Part shown: piece after piece, positions 21,158 through 28,619 of the stretch
How positions within the stretch are numbered: position 1 is the first letter of the stretch
Layout: the number at the start of each line of letters is the position of its first letter
Source of the DNA: 20CM-2-65-7 sp963830455
GTDB lineage: Bacteria; Gemmatimonadota; Gemmatimonadetes; Gemmatimonadales; GWC2-71-9
Length of the DNA: 64,000 nt
Direction of reading: 5' to 3'
Assembly: GCA_963830455.1 (NCBI GenBank)
Contig: CAWHMT010000008.1
Coordinates: 310,001 to 374,000 of the forward strand
Notes under the pieces: generated by a model
The model's input: the letters and a program-made list of their open reading frames with translations, nothing else
Told to the model about the DNA's origin: nothing
Database searches by the model: none
Translations under genes and position numbers: made by a program

Positions 21158-21751
21158 TCAGGTCCAGTTGACGATTTCGATGTTTCCCAAATCGTCGATG
21201 ATCAGGATCGGACTCGACCGGCTCACCGGCTCGAACTTGTCGAAAACGCTGCCCGGTACTTTGACGCCCACGCCGACCGAGTATCCGGTGGGGAATGAGG
21301 GAACCCAGGTGTTGACGTACAGCGTGTCCTGATGATCCACAAAGATCACCGCGTGCTGCCCGGTGACGCCGATGATTTGCGCCGTCGACGAGGAGCCCGT
21401 GAGGCTGTCTCCATCCTTCAACGATTGGTCCGTCGTGGCGATGAGGAACGCGACCCCAAGAACCCCGTGATTGAGCGCATTCACCGGAGGGGGCTGATCG
21501 AACTCGATGCGAAACGTCCCGGTGAAGCGATTGATCGTGCCCTCGCCAAAGACGTAGCTATAGTCCGGGCTGCCGGCAGACACGCCCCAAACGGCGATGA
21601 GCCGCGCGTTGGCCGGAATCGGTGCCTGCGTGTTGTTCTGAATGTGACCCGTGACGACAAACCCTGTACGGGTGCCTGTACCGTCCTGGCAGCCGGCGGC
21701 CATGACCGAAACGAAAACCGTGACCATGGAAACGAGCACCCATCGACGCAT
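21158..21751 (-). CDS. Hypothetical lipoprotein
   Basis: A 197-residue predicted lipoprotein. The ATG at 21751 is chosen because GAGGAC sits just upstream and the N-terminus then reads as a compact signal with lipobox VMAAGC. The mature part is beta-rich and has no motif I recognise. The C-terminus ends with IVNWT. It lies alone between the frameshifted hydrolase and a divergent barrel-protein gene. Function unknown. Confidence 0.6.
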   Translation of the reverse strand: MRRWVLVSMVTVFVSVMAAGCQDGTGTRTGFVVTGHIQNNTQAPIPANARLIAVWGVSAGSPDYSYVFGEGTINRFTGTFRIEFDQPPPVNALNHGVLGVAFLIATTDQSLKDGDSLTGSSSTAQIIGVTGQHAVIFVDHQDTLYVNTWVPSFPTGYSVGVGVKVPGSVFDKFEPVSRSSPILIIDDLGNIEIVNWT

Positions 21752-21876
21752 GGGGTCCTCAGGGGATCGGGATTCGTACAATACCCCCCCGTCCAGCGAG
21801 GAGTTGCTCTTCGCACCCCAGAAGTCATAACCCTTTCGGATGGTTGACGGAATCGCACCCCCGTGGGTACTCTAGA

Positions 21877-21920
21877 GTAGCCGGCACTGGTGGGGAGGGT
21901 AGCCGGCACAGGTGGGGTCG
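21877..21920. repeat. Two-copy 22-bp tandem repeat upstream of a barrel-protein gene
   Basis: GTAGCCGGCAC-t-GGTGGGG at 21877 is followed directly by GTAGCCGGCAC-a-GGTGGGG at 21899, a period of 22 bases (two helical turns). It ends two bases before the ATG at 21923, so it overlaps the ribosome-binding region. Confidence 0.7.
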
Positions 21921-21922
21921 TC

Positions 21923-22681
21923 ATGACTGGTCATCGCTTGGCAGCACTGCTCTTCACCGCAACCGCGATCACAGCGATCGCTCAGCCGTCGCACGCACAA
22001 TACGCGGGCGACGGCTTTCTGTTTAAGACTCCGGGCAGCACCCTTGGAATCCGCGGCGGATTCGAGTACGCGACGGCAAACAGCGATCTGTTTACGTTCG
22101 TGACGAATCAGCTGACCGTGGACCGCTCCGACTTCAGCTCGCCAACGTTCGGCGCCAACCTCGCCATTCGCGTGTCGGCACGGAACGACCTGGTACTCGA
22201 CTTCGGCTATTCCAAGGTCAGCCGCAGCTCCGAATTCCGTGACTGGGTCGATCAGAACGACCGGCCGATCGAGCAAACGACGTCGCTGCGGCGCATGCCG
22301 CTCACGATGGGGTTCCGGCACTACGTCACCGCGCGCGGCCATGCGATCGGACGGTTCGCGTGGATTCCCGCGCGGCGCGCGCTGTACGTGGGCATCGGCG
22401 GCGGCATGATGCAGTACAAGTTCCACCAGACCGGCGACTTCATCGACATGTCGACGCCGACGCTCAACGTCTTCAGCGATGAATTCGTCTCGCAGGCGTG
22501 GACACCAGTCGCCCACGGGGCCGCCGGCCTCGACATCGGGCTCGGCACCGCCACGATCCTGAACGTCGAGGCTCGCTACACCTGGGCAAAAGGACCGATG
22601 AGCGCCGACTTCGTCGGCTTCAACCGCATCGATTTGTCCGGCTTGGCGGTGACGGCCGGCCTGTCAGTCAGACTCTATTGA
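21923..22681 (+). CDS. Outer-membrane beta-barrel-like protein
   Basis: A 252-residue exported protein. Start chosen at 21923, which gives a standard signal peptide ending in SHAQ. The mature part alternates polar and hydrophobic residues as expected of a porin-like or OmpA-like barrel, with Gly/aromatic-rich strands (LGIRGGFEY, GIGGGMMQYKF, LNVEARYTWAKG), and ends in a C-terminal aromatic residue (SVRLY). No peptidoglycan-binding domain follows. It is 11 bases upstream of the next gene, so the two are likely co-transcribed. Ligand and role unknown. Confidence 0.6.
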   Translation: MTGHRLAALLFTATAITAIAQPSHAQYAGDGFLFKTPGSTLGIRGGFEYATANSDLFTFVTNQLTVDRSDFSSPTFGANLAIRVSARNDLVLDFGYSKVSRSSEFRDWVDQNDRPIEQTTSLRRMPLTMGFRHYVTARGHAIGRFAWIPARRALYVGIGGGMMQYKFHQTGDFIDMSTPTLNVFSDEFVSQAWTPVAHGAAGLDIGLGTATILNVEARYTWAKGPMSADFVGFNRIDLSGLAVTAGLSVRLY

Positions 22682-22692
22682 GGAACGCACCC

Positions 22693-23871
22693 ATGCGAAC
22701 CCCAATCTCTAGATTGCTCGTCGCCGCCACGCTCCTGGGTCTTGGAGCGACGCCGGCGCGCGCCCAAAACACCACGGTCGATTCACGCTGGCTCGCCTAC
22801 CTCGGTTGCTGGGAAGCGCTCGACACCCCATCCACCCTGTGCCTGATACCGTCCGCGGACACATCTGCCGTGGATCTCGTGACGATCAAGAACGGCGAGG
22901 TCGTGACCGCGGAACAGATCCTCGCCACCGGGGCGCGGGTCGAGACGGCCCGCGCTGACTGCGCCGGATGGCGCAGCGCCGAGTGGTCCGCCGTGAGCGA
23001 CCGGCTCTATCTGCGCTCGGAAGAGACCTGCCCGGGTTGGGGGACTCGCACCGGGACCGGCGTGATTGCATTGAGCCGTGACGGTCAGTTGCTGTACATC
23101 CAGGGCAGCACCGTCGGGTTGAGAGCCGGTGTGCGCGCGCAGCGCTATCGTGAAATCACGACCACCGTCGATTTGCCGAGCGAAGTGAGGGACGCCCTGG
23201 ACGCACTCCGTCCGGATCTCACCGCGAGCATGCAGGCGCGGGCCGCCGCAACCGCGCCGCTCGCTATCGAGGATCTCGTCGAGGCGGCACGGCAACTGGA
23301 TGTCGACGTGGTGGAGGCGTGGCTGGTCGAGCGAGGCGGATCGTTCACGCTCGATGCCGCGCGGCTGACCACGCTGGCCAAGGCGGGCGTGCCGTCCCGG
23401 ATCACCGATCTCATGATCGCGCTGTCGTATCCGAAAATGTTTGCGATCAACGCCACCTCACACCAGGGTGAGCGCCGCGTGATCACGGACGAGTCGTATG
23501 CCGGGGGGGGGGCTTACCCGCTCACTCCGTCGTATGGCGACTGTCTGACGGCCTATCCTCCATTCGGCTATAGCTCCTACTACTGCGACGGATTCGCGCG
23601 CCTCTATCCGTACGGGTACAGTTGGTTCCAGTATGACTATCCGGTAGCGATCGTCTACACCGGCGGCTCGAGCGGCGCCGGCGGTGGGACGACGCACGGG
23701 CGCGTCGTGAACGGGCAGGGTTATGAGGAAGGGCTGCGGCCAGACGCGGATGTGTCGTCGCGCCGGGGCGAGCCGCGCTCTGATGGAGCGTCATCGACCG
23801 GTGGCTCAAGACCGAGCTCCACATCCAGCTCGAGCTCCGGCGAGCAGCGCACAGCCAAACCTCGACCTTAG
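22693..23871 (+). CDS. Hypothetical exported protein with disordered tail
   Basis: A 392-residue protein with a signal peptide (ends PARAQ). Residues 25-170 are a beta-rich domain with four spaced cysteines (GCWEA, LCLIP, DCAGW, TCPGW). A helical region, about 180-250, follows. The last third is Tyr/Gly-rich and then Ser/Gly-rich, ending in a run of serines, typical of a disordered surface tail. A ten-base G run lies at 23503-23512 within the codons for AGGGAY. I do not recognise the family. It is the second gene of a two-gene unit with the barrel protein upstream. Confidence 0.6.
   Translation: MRTPISRLLVAATLLGLGATPARAQNTTVDSRWLAYLGCWEALDTPSTLCLIPSADTSAVDLVTIKNGEVVTAEQILATGARVETARADCAGWRSAEWSAVSDRLYLRSEETCPGWGTRTGTGVIALSRDGQLLYIQGSTVGLRAGVRAQRYREITTTVDLPSEVRDALDALRPDLTASMQARAAATAPLAIEDLVEAARQLDVDVVEAWLVERGGSFTLDAARLTTLAKAGVPSRITDLMIALSYPKMFAINATSHQGERRVITDESYAGGGAYPLTPSYGDCLTAYPPFGYSSYYCDGFARLYPYGYSWFQYDYPVAIVYTGGSSGAGGGTTHGRVVNGQGYEEGLRPDADVSSRRGEPRSDGASSTGGSRPSSTSSSSSGEQRTAKPRP
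23503..23512. repeat. G10 homopolymer inside a coding region
   Basis: Ten consecutive G residues encode three glycines and the first base of an alanine codon in the exported protein at 22693-23871. Runs of this length are prone to slippage, and one base gained or lost would remove the last 120 residues. Confidence 0.85.
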
Positions 23872-24209
23872 TCGCCACCCTTCTTCGCGTGCACCTCGCT
23901 CAAGGCGTCGACGGCGATCGCTGCCACCAGGGCGACCAGCAGCACGCCGCAGAAGCCGATGGCGATCGCGAGTGCGCGCGTCGCGAGGGTGTGAGGGGCA
24001 AAGTCGCCGTAGCCGATCGTTAGTCCCGAGACAAACGCGAAATAGAGCGACTCCTGCACTGACCAGCCTTCGATCAACCCGATCACCAGGCCAAGCGCCG
24101 CAATCAGTACCAACAGCGCCGACAGGACCGGCCAGACAACGCGTAGACCGGTGAATAAACCGTGGACGAAGGTGCGGCGCATTGCGCGGGGATCCACAGG
24201 GGACTTCAT
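23868..24209 (-). CDS. Two-helix potassium channel pore protein
   Basis: A 113-residue ion channel of the Ion_trans_2 type. It has one helix before and one after the pore loop, and the selectivity filter reads TIGYGD, the potassium-channel signature. There is no cytoplasmic RCK or cyclic-nucleotide domain, so gating is not evident. Four such chains would form a KcsA-like tetramer in the cytoplasmic membrane. It lies immediately downstream of the cupin gene on the same strand (15 bases) and overlaps the end of the convergent exported-protein gene by four bases. Confidence 0.88.
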   Translation of the reverse strand: MKSPVDPRAMRRTFVHGLFTGLRVVWPVLSALLVLIAALGLVIGLIEGWSVQESLYFAFVSGLTIGYGDFAPHTLATRALAIAIGFCGVLLVALVAAIAVDALSEVHAKKGGD

Positions 24210-24224
24210 GGCTTCAGGCGCTTG

Positions 24225-24665
24225 TCAGGCGCCCGCGACGGGCCGCTCGAACGGCACGATGTTCTCCCACTCGCTCGCGTCTGAGCGAGCGACGATCGCC
24301 ACCACCGGCTCGGCATCGCTCAGGTTGAACACCTCGTGAGGGATGCCTGGGGCGATGAAGATGAAATCGCCGGCCTCGTTCTCCAGCGCGTGCTCCAACC
24401 GCGGACCGTATTCATGCCGCACCCGGCCCTCCAGGATGTACAGCATGACTTCAAAGCCTACGTGAATGTGCGCGTACGCGACGCCGCCCGGAGGAATGGT
24501 GGCGACGTTCATGGAGAGGTGTTGCGCGCCAACGTTCTTGCTCGACAGACCAGACTTATACCTGATGCCATTCCATGCCCGGGAGTGACCGCCTCCCCGG
24601 ATTGTCAGGATGCCGTCGTGCCCTTCCGCGGCACTCACCGTGCCGCTCGACTCGAGTGGCTTCAC
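24225..24665 (-). CDS. Single-domain cupin protein
   Basis: A 146-residue cupin. The GTG at 24665 is preceded by GGAGG at good spacing and overlaps the stop of the upstream DUF1304 gene by four bases, so it is preferred to longer frames. The metal-binding motifs are visible as AHIHVGFEVMLYILEGRVRH (motif 1, with two His and one Glu) and PGIPHEVFN (motif 2, with His). Such small cupins bind iron, manganese or zinc and act as sugar-modifying enzymes, dioxygenases or sensors. Nothing here decides among these. Confidence 0.8.
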   Translation of the reverse strand: MKPLESSGTVSAAEGHDGILTIRGGGHSRAWNGIRYKSGLSSKNVGAQHLSMNVATIPPGGVAYAHIHVGFEVMLYILEGRVRHEYGPRLEHALENEAGDFIFIAPGIPHEVFNLSDAEPVVAIVARSDASEWENIVPFERPVAGA

Positions 24666-25045
24666 AGGACCTCCAACGCAGCGACCAACAGGAAGAGCAA
24701 CGGAGCGGCTCCCTGAATGAGCGCACCGCGCCGCAGCTGCGGTGCCGACGCCACCAGGACGATCGCCGCTCCGAGCATGGACAGGCAACTCCACGTCACG
24801 AGCGTCAGCCCGTAACCGCGGTAGCCCATCAGCACCAGCGCCAGCCCGGCGAACGTGCCGATGGCCAGGAACAGATTGTAGAACCCCTGATTGAACGCGA
24901 ACAGTTTGGTCGCGTCCGCTTGCTCGGGACTCTGGCGAAATCGCCCACGGACTTTCGCTGTGGTCCACCAGAGGCTTTCCATGCAGAAGATCAGGACGTG
25001 CACCACACCCGCGAGTATCGCCGCGAGCCACATCACTGCCGCCAT
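24662..25045 (-). CDS. DUF1304-family membrane protein
   Basis: A 127-residue protein with four predicted membrane helices. The family pattern is FNQGFYNLFLAIG and the first-helix glutamate in FCMESLWW, followed by MGYRGYG. DUF1304 proteins have no established function. It is the first gene of the overlapping group DUF1304 - cupin - potassium channel and is divergent from the barrel gene at 25217, with 171 bases between them. Confidence 0.8.
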   Translation of the reverse strand: MAAVMWLAAILAGVVHVLIFCMESLWWTTAKVRGRFRQSPEQADATKLFAFNQGFYNLFLAIGTFAGLALVLMGYRGYGLTLVTWSCLSMLGAAIVLVASAPQLRRGALIQGAAPLLFLLVAALEVL

Positions 25046-25142
25046 CTGCCCTCCCCTGGGCCTTAGTCATCACCGCGAGACGGTGGAGTCTGCCGAGCGC
25101 AGGCGCCGCTGTCTAGCGGATGCGCCAGACGGCTCGCTTCCA

Positions 25143-25173
25143 TTGACATCGTCCGGACTGCTCCCCGTATTGG
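25143..25173 (+). promoter_or_regulatory. Possible sigma-70-type promoter for the barrel gene
   Basis: A perfect TTGACA at 25143-25148 is followed after 19 bases by TATTGG at 25168-25173. The spacing is longer than ideal and the -10 is weak. It lies 43 bases before the ATG at 25217. Confidence 0.35.
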
Positions 25174-25216
25174 AGTAGTTTCGCGATGATCGAGCACACC
25201 TCACTCAGGGGGCAAT

Positions 25217-25780
25217 ATGGCTCGGCGGCTCGTTTCGTTACTGGTCGCACTCGCACTCGGCACGTCGGTGGGCGCTGCGCAGGAGAAGGCCACGGAACTC
25301 ACGGTTGGCGTGCTTGGCCTCTCGTACACCACCTGTAGCGGTTGTGACGGGCTTTTCATGGCCTCTACCAGCGGCGCCGGGAACGGGCTCTTCAGCGGGC
25401 TTGGGGGCGGCAGCGTTGGCCTGGGATTGTACGTATCGCCGGGCATGGCGATCGAACCCACCCTCTCGTTCTTGACGCTCAGCGGCGGCGGGGAAACCCT
25501 CACGATCTTGGGCATCGGTGCCGCGGTGCCGGTCTACTTTGCCAAAGGCTGGGGGCGCAAGGGGACATACGTCGCGCCGAGGTTCACGTATAACTCGTTC
25601 AGCGGAGGCGGCTCGTCAGCCAGCCAGGTCGTCGCTGGGGTGTCGCTTGGCACCAAGCTGCCGCTCAACGACATGGCCGCGCTGCGGCTGCAGGCCAATT
25701 TCGACTACGGGTTCGAAGGAGATTTTGCGTCGACGACGGCGTTCGGCGCGCTCGTGGGTCTGTCAGTGTTCCTCAAGTAA
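25217..25780 (+). CDS. Small outer-membrane barrel-like protein
   Basis: A 187-residue exported protein with a signal peptide ending at GAAQ and AGGGGG eight bases before the ATG. The mature chain is Gly-rich, alternates as in an eight-stranded barrel and ends VGLSVFLK. A CSGC pair lies early in the mature part. It resembles the OmpW/Omp_b-brl group in general layout only. It is monocistronic, followed by a strong hairpin. Confidence 0.6.
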   Translation: MARRLVSLLVALALGTSVGAAQEKATELTVGVLGLSYTTCSGCDGLFMASTSGAGNGLFSGLGGGSVGLGLYVSPGMAIEPTLSFLTLSGGGETLTILGIGAAVPVYFAKGWGRKGTYVAPRFTYNSFSGGGSSASQVVAGVSLGTKLPLNDMAALRLQANFDYGFEGDFASTTAFGALVGLSVFLK

Positions 25781-25816
25781 TACTCGACGGGTTCTCGAAC
25801 GAGTCCTCGGTCGTTC

Positions 25817-25842
25817 ACGGGCCCGGCGCAAGCCGGGCCCGT
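25817..25842. terminator. Strong hairpin with GCAA tetraloop
   Basis: An 11-base perfect stem (core GGGCCCGGC / GCCGGGCCC) is closed by a GCAA tetraloop of the GNRA type. No T tract follows. It sits 36 bases after the barrel gene and before a convergent gene, so it probably ends transcription from one or both sides. Confidence 0.6.
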
Positions 25843-25853
25843 CCTCGTTCGCG

Positions 25854-25885
25854 GCCTAACGGATCGCGCTTGGTTGATTCAACGA
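25854..25885 (-). other. Possible attC half-site remnant
   Basis: GCCTAACGGATCGCGCTT at 25854-25871 matches, with one difference, the R'/L' end of the clear attC site at 52910 (GCCTAACGAATCGCGCTT). The expected partner arm is missing. Instead the near-palindrome GTTGATTCAAC follows and overlaps the stop of the adjacent gene. Orientation is the same as the other attC sites in the window. Confidence 0.35.
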
Positions 25886-26475
25886 AATGGGGTGATCACT
25901 TCGCGCCAGAATTGACCGGCAATGAGAATCAGGGCAGCGACCGATGCAACAGCCGCAACGCGATCGTCGGCTGGAGCAAAAAGAAGGATGGCGATGTTGG
26001 CCGTCAGGCCCAGGATGAGGCATAGTATTCCGAACCGCAAACCCGTGACTTTCTGAGAGCCGAGCCGGAGGTTCCGGACGAGCTGGCATGCAAGGATAAC
26101 CGCGAGCCAACCCCATGCCCAGCCGTCAAACGAGAAGCTGTCGCGGTTCATGAGTCCCACGAGAGCGGCCGCGGCGATGATCATGACGACGTCAAGTGCG
26201 AGGAGCGGGAAGTCGTAGAGCGCTTTCTTGGCGAAATGGATTTTGCCCCTGCCGAAGGCGGTGGTGGCCAGGAGAGCGGCAACCGCACTGCCGAAGAGTA
26301 CTCGCGGAAACAGGAGCCGACCGACGGTCAAGAGGTCGCGCGATACGAGAATAAGCGCGTTGATTGCGAGGCCGGCGACGAGCCCGATCGCAGTGGCCAT
26401 TACCACCTGATTCATCGATTCTTTTTCGAGGCTCGGCACGTCCTTCAGTGTGGACATCCACGCTCGGATGCTCAT
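25879..26475 (-). CDS. Hypothetical multi-pass membrane protein
   Basis: A 198-residue protein with five or six hydrophobic helices (for example VVMATAIGLVAGLAINALIL, LLALDVVMIIAAAALVGL, WLAVILACQLV). The first 20 residues are soluble. No family recognised. It begins six bases after the asd stop on the same strand and could be co-transcribed with it. Its stop abuts a possible attC remnant. Confidence 0.55.
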   Translation of the reverse strand: MSIRAWMSTLKDVPSLEKESMNQVVMATAIGLVAGLAINALILVSRDLLTVGRLLFPRVLFGSAVAALLATTAFGRGKIHFAKKALYDFPLLALDVVMIIAAAALVGLMNRDSFSFDGWAWGWLAVILACQLVRNLRLGSQKVTGLRFGILCLILGLTANIAILLFAPADDRVAAVASVAALILIAGQFWREVITPFR

Positions 26476-26481
26476 AGCGCC

Positions 26482-27540
26482 TCAGCCTTTGAGGTAGCCT
26501 CGAGCGAGCAGCAGCTCCGCATTCAGAATGGCCGCGCCCGCGGCCCCGCGGATGGTGTTGTGGCTCAAAGCAACGAAGCGGTGACCCATCACGGCGTCGG
26601 GGGCCAGGCGCCCCACGGTTACGCTCATCCCTCGCCCCGCGTCGCGGTCGAGCCGGGGTTGGGGACGATCGGGTTCGTTGCGCACGACGATCGGTCGCTC
26701 CGGGGCACTGGGCAGCCTGAGCTGCTGGGGCGGGCCGGTGAACGTCGAAAACGCCTCGCGCAGCTCCGCCACGTCGGCGGAACGGCGCAGCTTCACGCGC
26801 AGCGCCGCGAGGTGCCCGTCCACCACGTTGACGCGGTGACATTGCGCGCTCACGCTGAAAGTGGCAGGTGTCACCCGCCCCCCCCCTCCCCCAACGTCCA
26901 GCGTGCCGAGGATCTTCCTCGTCTCGCGGGCGATCTTTTCCTCTTCTTCGGCGATGAAGGGAATGACGTTGTCGGTGATGTCGAGCGACGCGACGCCCGG
27001 GTACCCGGCACCGGAAATCGCTTGCAGGGTCGTGGCGACCACGGCTTCCACGCCGAAGCGAACCGACAGTGGTGCCAGGGCGAGCGCGATCATCACGGTC
27101 GAGCAGTTCGGGTTGGCGACGATGAAGCCGCCCCCTGTCTCTCTGCACGCACCCAGTAATCCCAGCTGCTCGGAATTGACTTCCGGAATCAGCAACGGCA
27201 CCGCGTCGTCCATGCGATGGGGCGACGAGTTGGTCAGCACCGGATAGCCCGCGCGCGCGAAGCGCGTCTCGATCGCTCCCGCGATATCCGAGGGCAGGCT
27301 CGAGAACACAAGATCACAATCGAGCGGCGGTTCGGGTGCATGGACAACGAGGTCGGCAACGCCGGCCGGCACGGCACCCGGGAGCCGCCAGGTGGACGCC
27401 GTGGCGTACGGCTTCCCTTGCGACCGATCGGAGGCGGCAACGGCCGTGACTACGAACTGCGGGTGATGCTCGAGCAGTTGGAGAAACCGCTGCCCCACCG
27501 TGCCCGTGGCGCCGAGGATCCCTACGCGTATGCGTGCCAT
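26482..27540 (-). CDS. asd: Aspartate-semialdehyde dehydrogenase
   Basis: A 352-residue enzyme that reduces aspartyl phosphate to aspartate semialdehyde, the second step of threonine, methionine and lysine synthesis. The ATG at 27540 has GGAGCAGG upstream and gives the canonical NADP-binding start RVGILGATGTVGQRF. The active-site cysteine is in NPNCST and the substrate-binding region follows (ATTLQAISGAG). It looks like the archaeal/fungal-type Asd rather than the E. coli type. A poly-glycine insertion coded by a nine-C run lies in the middle (DVGGGGGRV). It is divergent from thrB, so both sides of the 173-base gap serve one pathway. Confidence 0.92.
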   Translation of the reverse strand: MARIRVGILGATGTVGQRFLQLLEHHPQFVVTAVAASDRSQGKPYATASTWRLPGAVPAGVADLVVHAPEPPLDCDLVFSSLPSDIAGAIETRFARAGYPVLTNSSPHRMDDAVPLLIPEVNSEQLGLLGACRETGGGFIVANPNCSTVMIALALAPLSVRFGVEAVVATTLQAISGAGYPGVASLDITDNVIPFIAEEEEKIARETRKILGTLDVGGGGGRVTPATFSVSAQCHRVNVVDGHLAALRVKLRRSADVAELREAFSTFTGPPQQLRLPSAPERPIVVRNEPDRPQPRLDRDAGRGMSVTVGRLAPDAVMGHRFVALSHNTIRGAAGAAILNAELLLARGYLKG

Positions 27541-27655
27541 CGCCTGCTCCTTGACGCCGCTGTAGCCCGACGTGACTATTTGAACATACAGCCGATCAGC
27601 TCGTGGTGATTTGCCGCGTATTGCCGCCACGTAAAACAAGGTGCTAAAAAGCGAC

Positions 27656-27690
27656 CGCCCGCGGCGTGGCATTGCGCGGGCGTTTCTGTT
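27656..27690 (+). terminator. Terminator-like hairpin in the thr operon leader
   Basis: CGCCCGCG at 27656-27663 pairs with CGCGGGCG at 27675-27682 around an 11-base loop and is followed by TTTCTGTTCCTT. It ends 24 bases before the thrB start, the position of an attenuator. I see no leader peptide rich in Thr or Ile codons, so a classical ribosome-stalling mechanism is not supported. Confidence 0.45.
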
Positions 27691-27713
27691 CCTTCGAGGT
27701 GCTAGGGCCACCG

Positions 27714-28619
27714 ATGCGCGCGACGGTAACGGTGCGGGTCCCAGGCTCCACGTCCAATCTGGGCGCGGGATTCGACTGCGTTGGCGTCGCCGTGGACCGC
27801 TGGCTCCGCGTCACGGCTCGGCTCGCTCCTGGTGCGGCCGGAATCGAGCGGCGGGGAACCTTGCAGGCGCTCGACATGCCGCTCGAGCACGATCTGCTGT
27901 TTCGCGGCTTCGCCGCCGCCTGCGAGCGGGCCGGACAGGTTCCGAAAGATGTTGCTTTCCTTGCGGACTCGGACATCCCGGTCGCGCGAGGGCTCGGCTC
28001 CTCCGCAGCGGCGGTCGTGGCAGGAGCCGTCGCCGCCACGGAGTTGCTCTCTCTCCAGCTCGATCGCGCCGCAATCGCGACCCTGTGCGCCGAGCTCGAG
28101 GGACACCCCGACAACGTCGCGCCGATGGTGTACGGCGGTGCGACGCTCGCGGTGTCCACTCCGGACGGCCTCGTGGTGTCGCCACTCGTGGTGCACCCGT
28201 CCCTGGCCCTGGTGTTCGCGATCCCGGATTTCTCGATCGAAACGAAGCGTGCCCGCGCCGTACTGCCGGCCACGTTAGCGTATCCCCATGCGGTGCAGGC
28301 GGCGGCCAGGAGCGCGGCCCTGGTGCAGGGATTGGCGCAGGGAGATCCGCGGCTGCTCGCGGCGGGCTTGGACGACGTGTTGCACGTGCCGTTTCGACGG
28401 TCCCTGGTCGCTGGTTACGACGCGGTGACGTCCGCTGCGCGTTCCGCCGGCGCCTACGGCGCGACGCTGTCCGGCTCAGGGCCCACGCTCGTGGCCGTCG
28501 CGCCCATCGGCCGCGCCGGCGCCGTCGCGGCAGCCATGGTTCGCGCCTGGCGCGAGTGCGGCATCGTGGCCGAGCCCTTCCATGTCGCTCGCCCGGCTGG
28601 TGGGTATGACGCGGACTAG
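27714..28619 (+). CDS. thrB: Homoserine kinase
   Basis: A 301-residue GHMP-family kinase that phosphorylates homoserine. The start at 27714 gives the typical N-terminus VRVPGSTSNLGAGFD. The ATP loop is VARGLGSSAAA and the third GHMP motif is YGATLSGSGPT. The end overlaps the start of the aspartokinase-dehydrogenase gene. First gene of thrB-thrA-thrC. Confidence 0.93.
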   Translation: MRATVTVRVPGSTSNLGAGFDCVGVAVDRWLRVTARLAPGAAGIERRGTLQALDMPLEHDLLFRGFAAACERAGQVPKDVAFLADSDIPVARGLGSSAAAVVAGAVAATELLSLQLDRAAIATLCAELEGHPDNVAPMVYGGATLAVSTPDGLVVSPLVVHPSLALVFAIPDFSIETKRARAVLPATLAYPHAVQAAARSAALVQGLAQGDPRLLAAGLDDVLHVPFRRSLVAGYDAVTSAARSAGAYGATLSGSGPTLVAVAPIGRAGAVAAAMVRAWRECGIVAEPFHVARPAGGYDAD

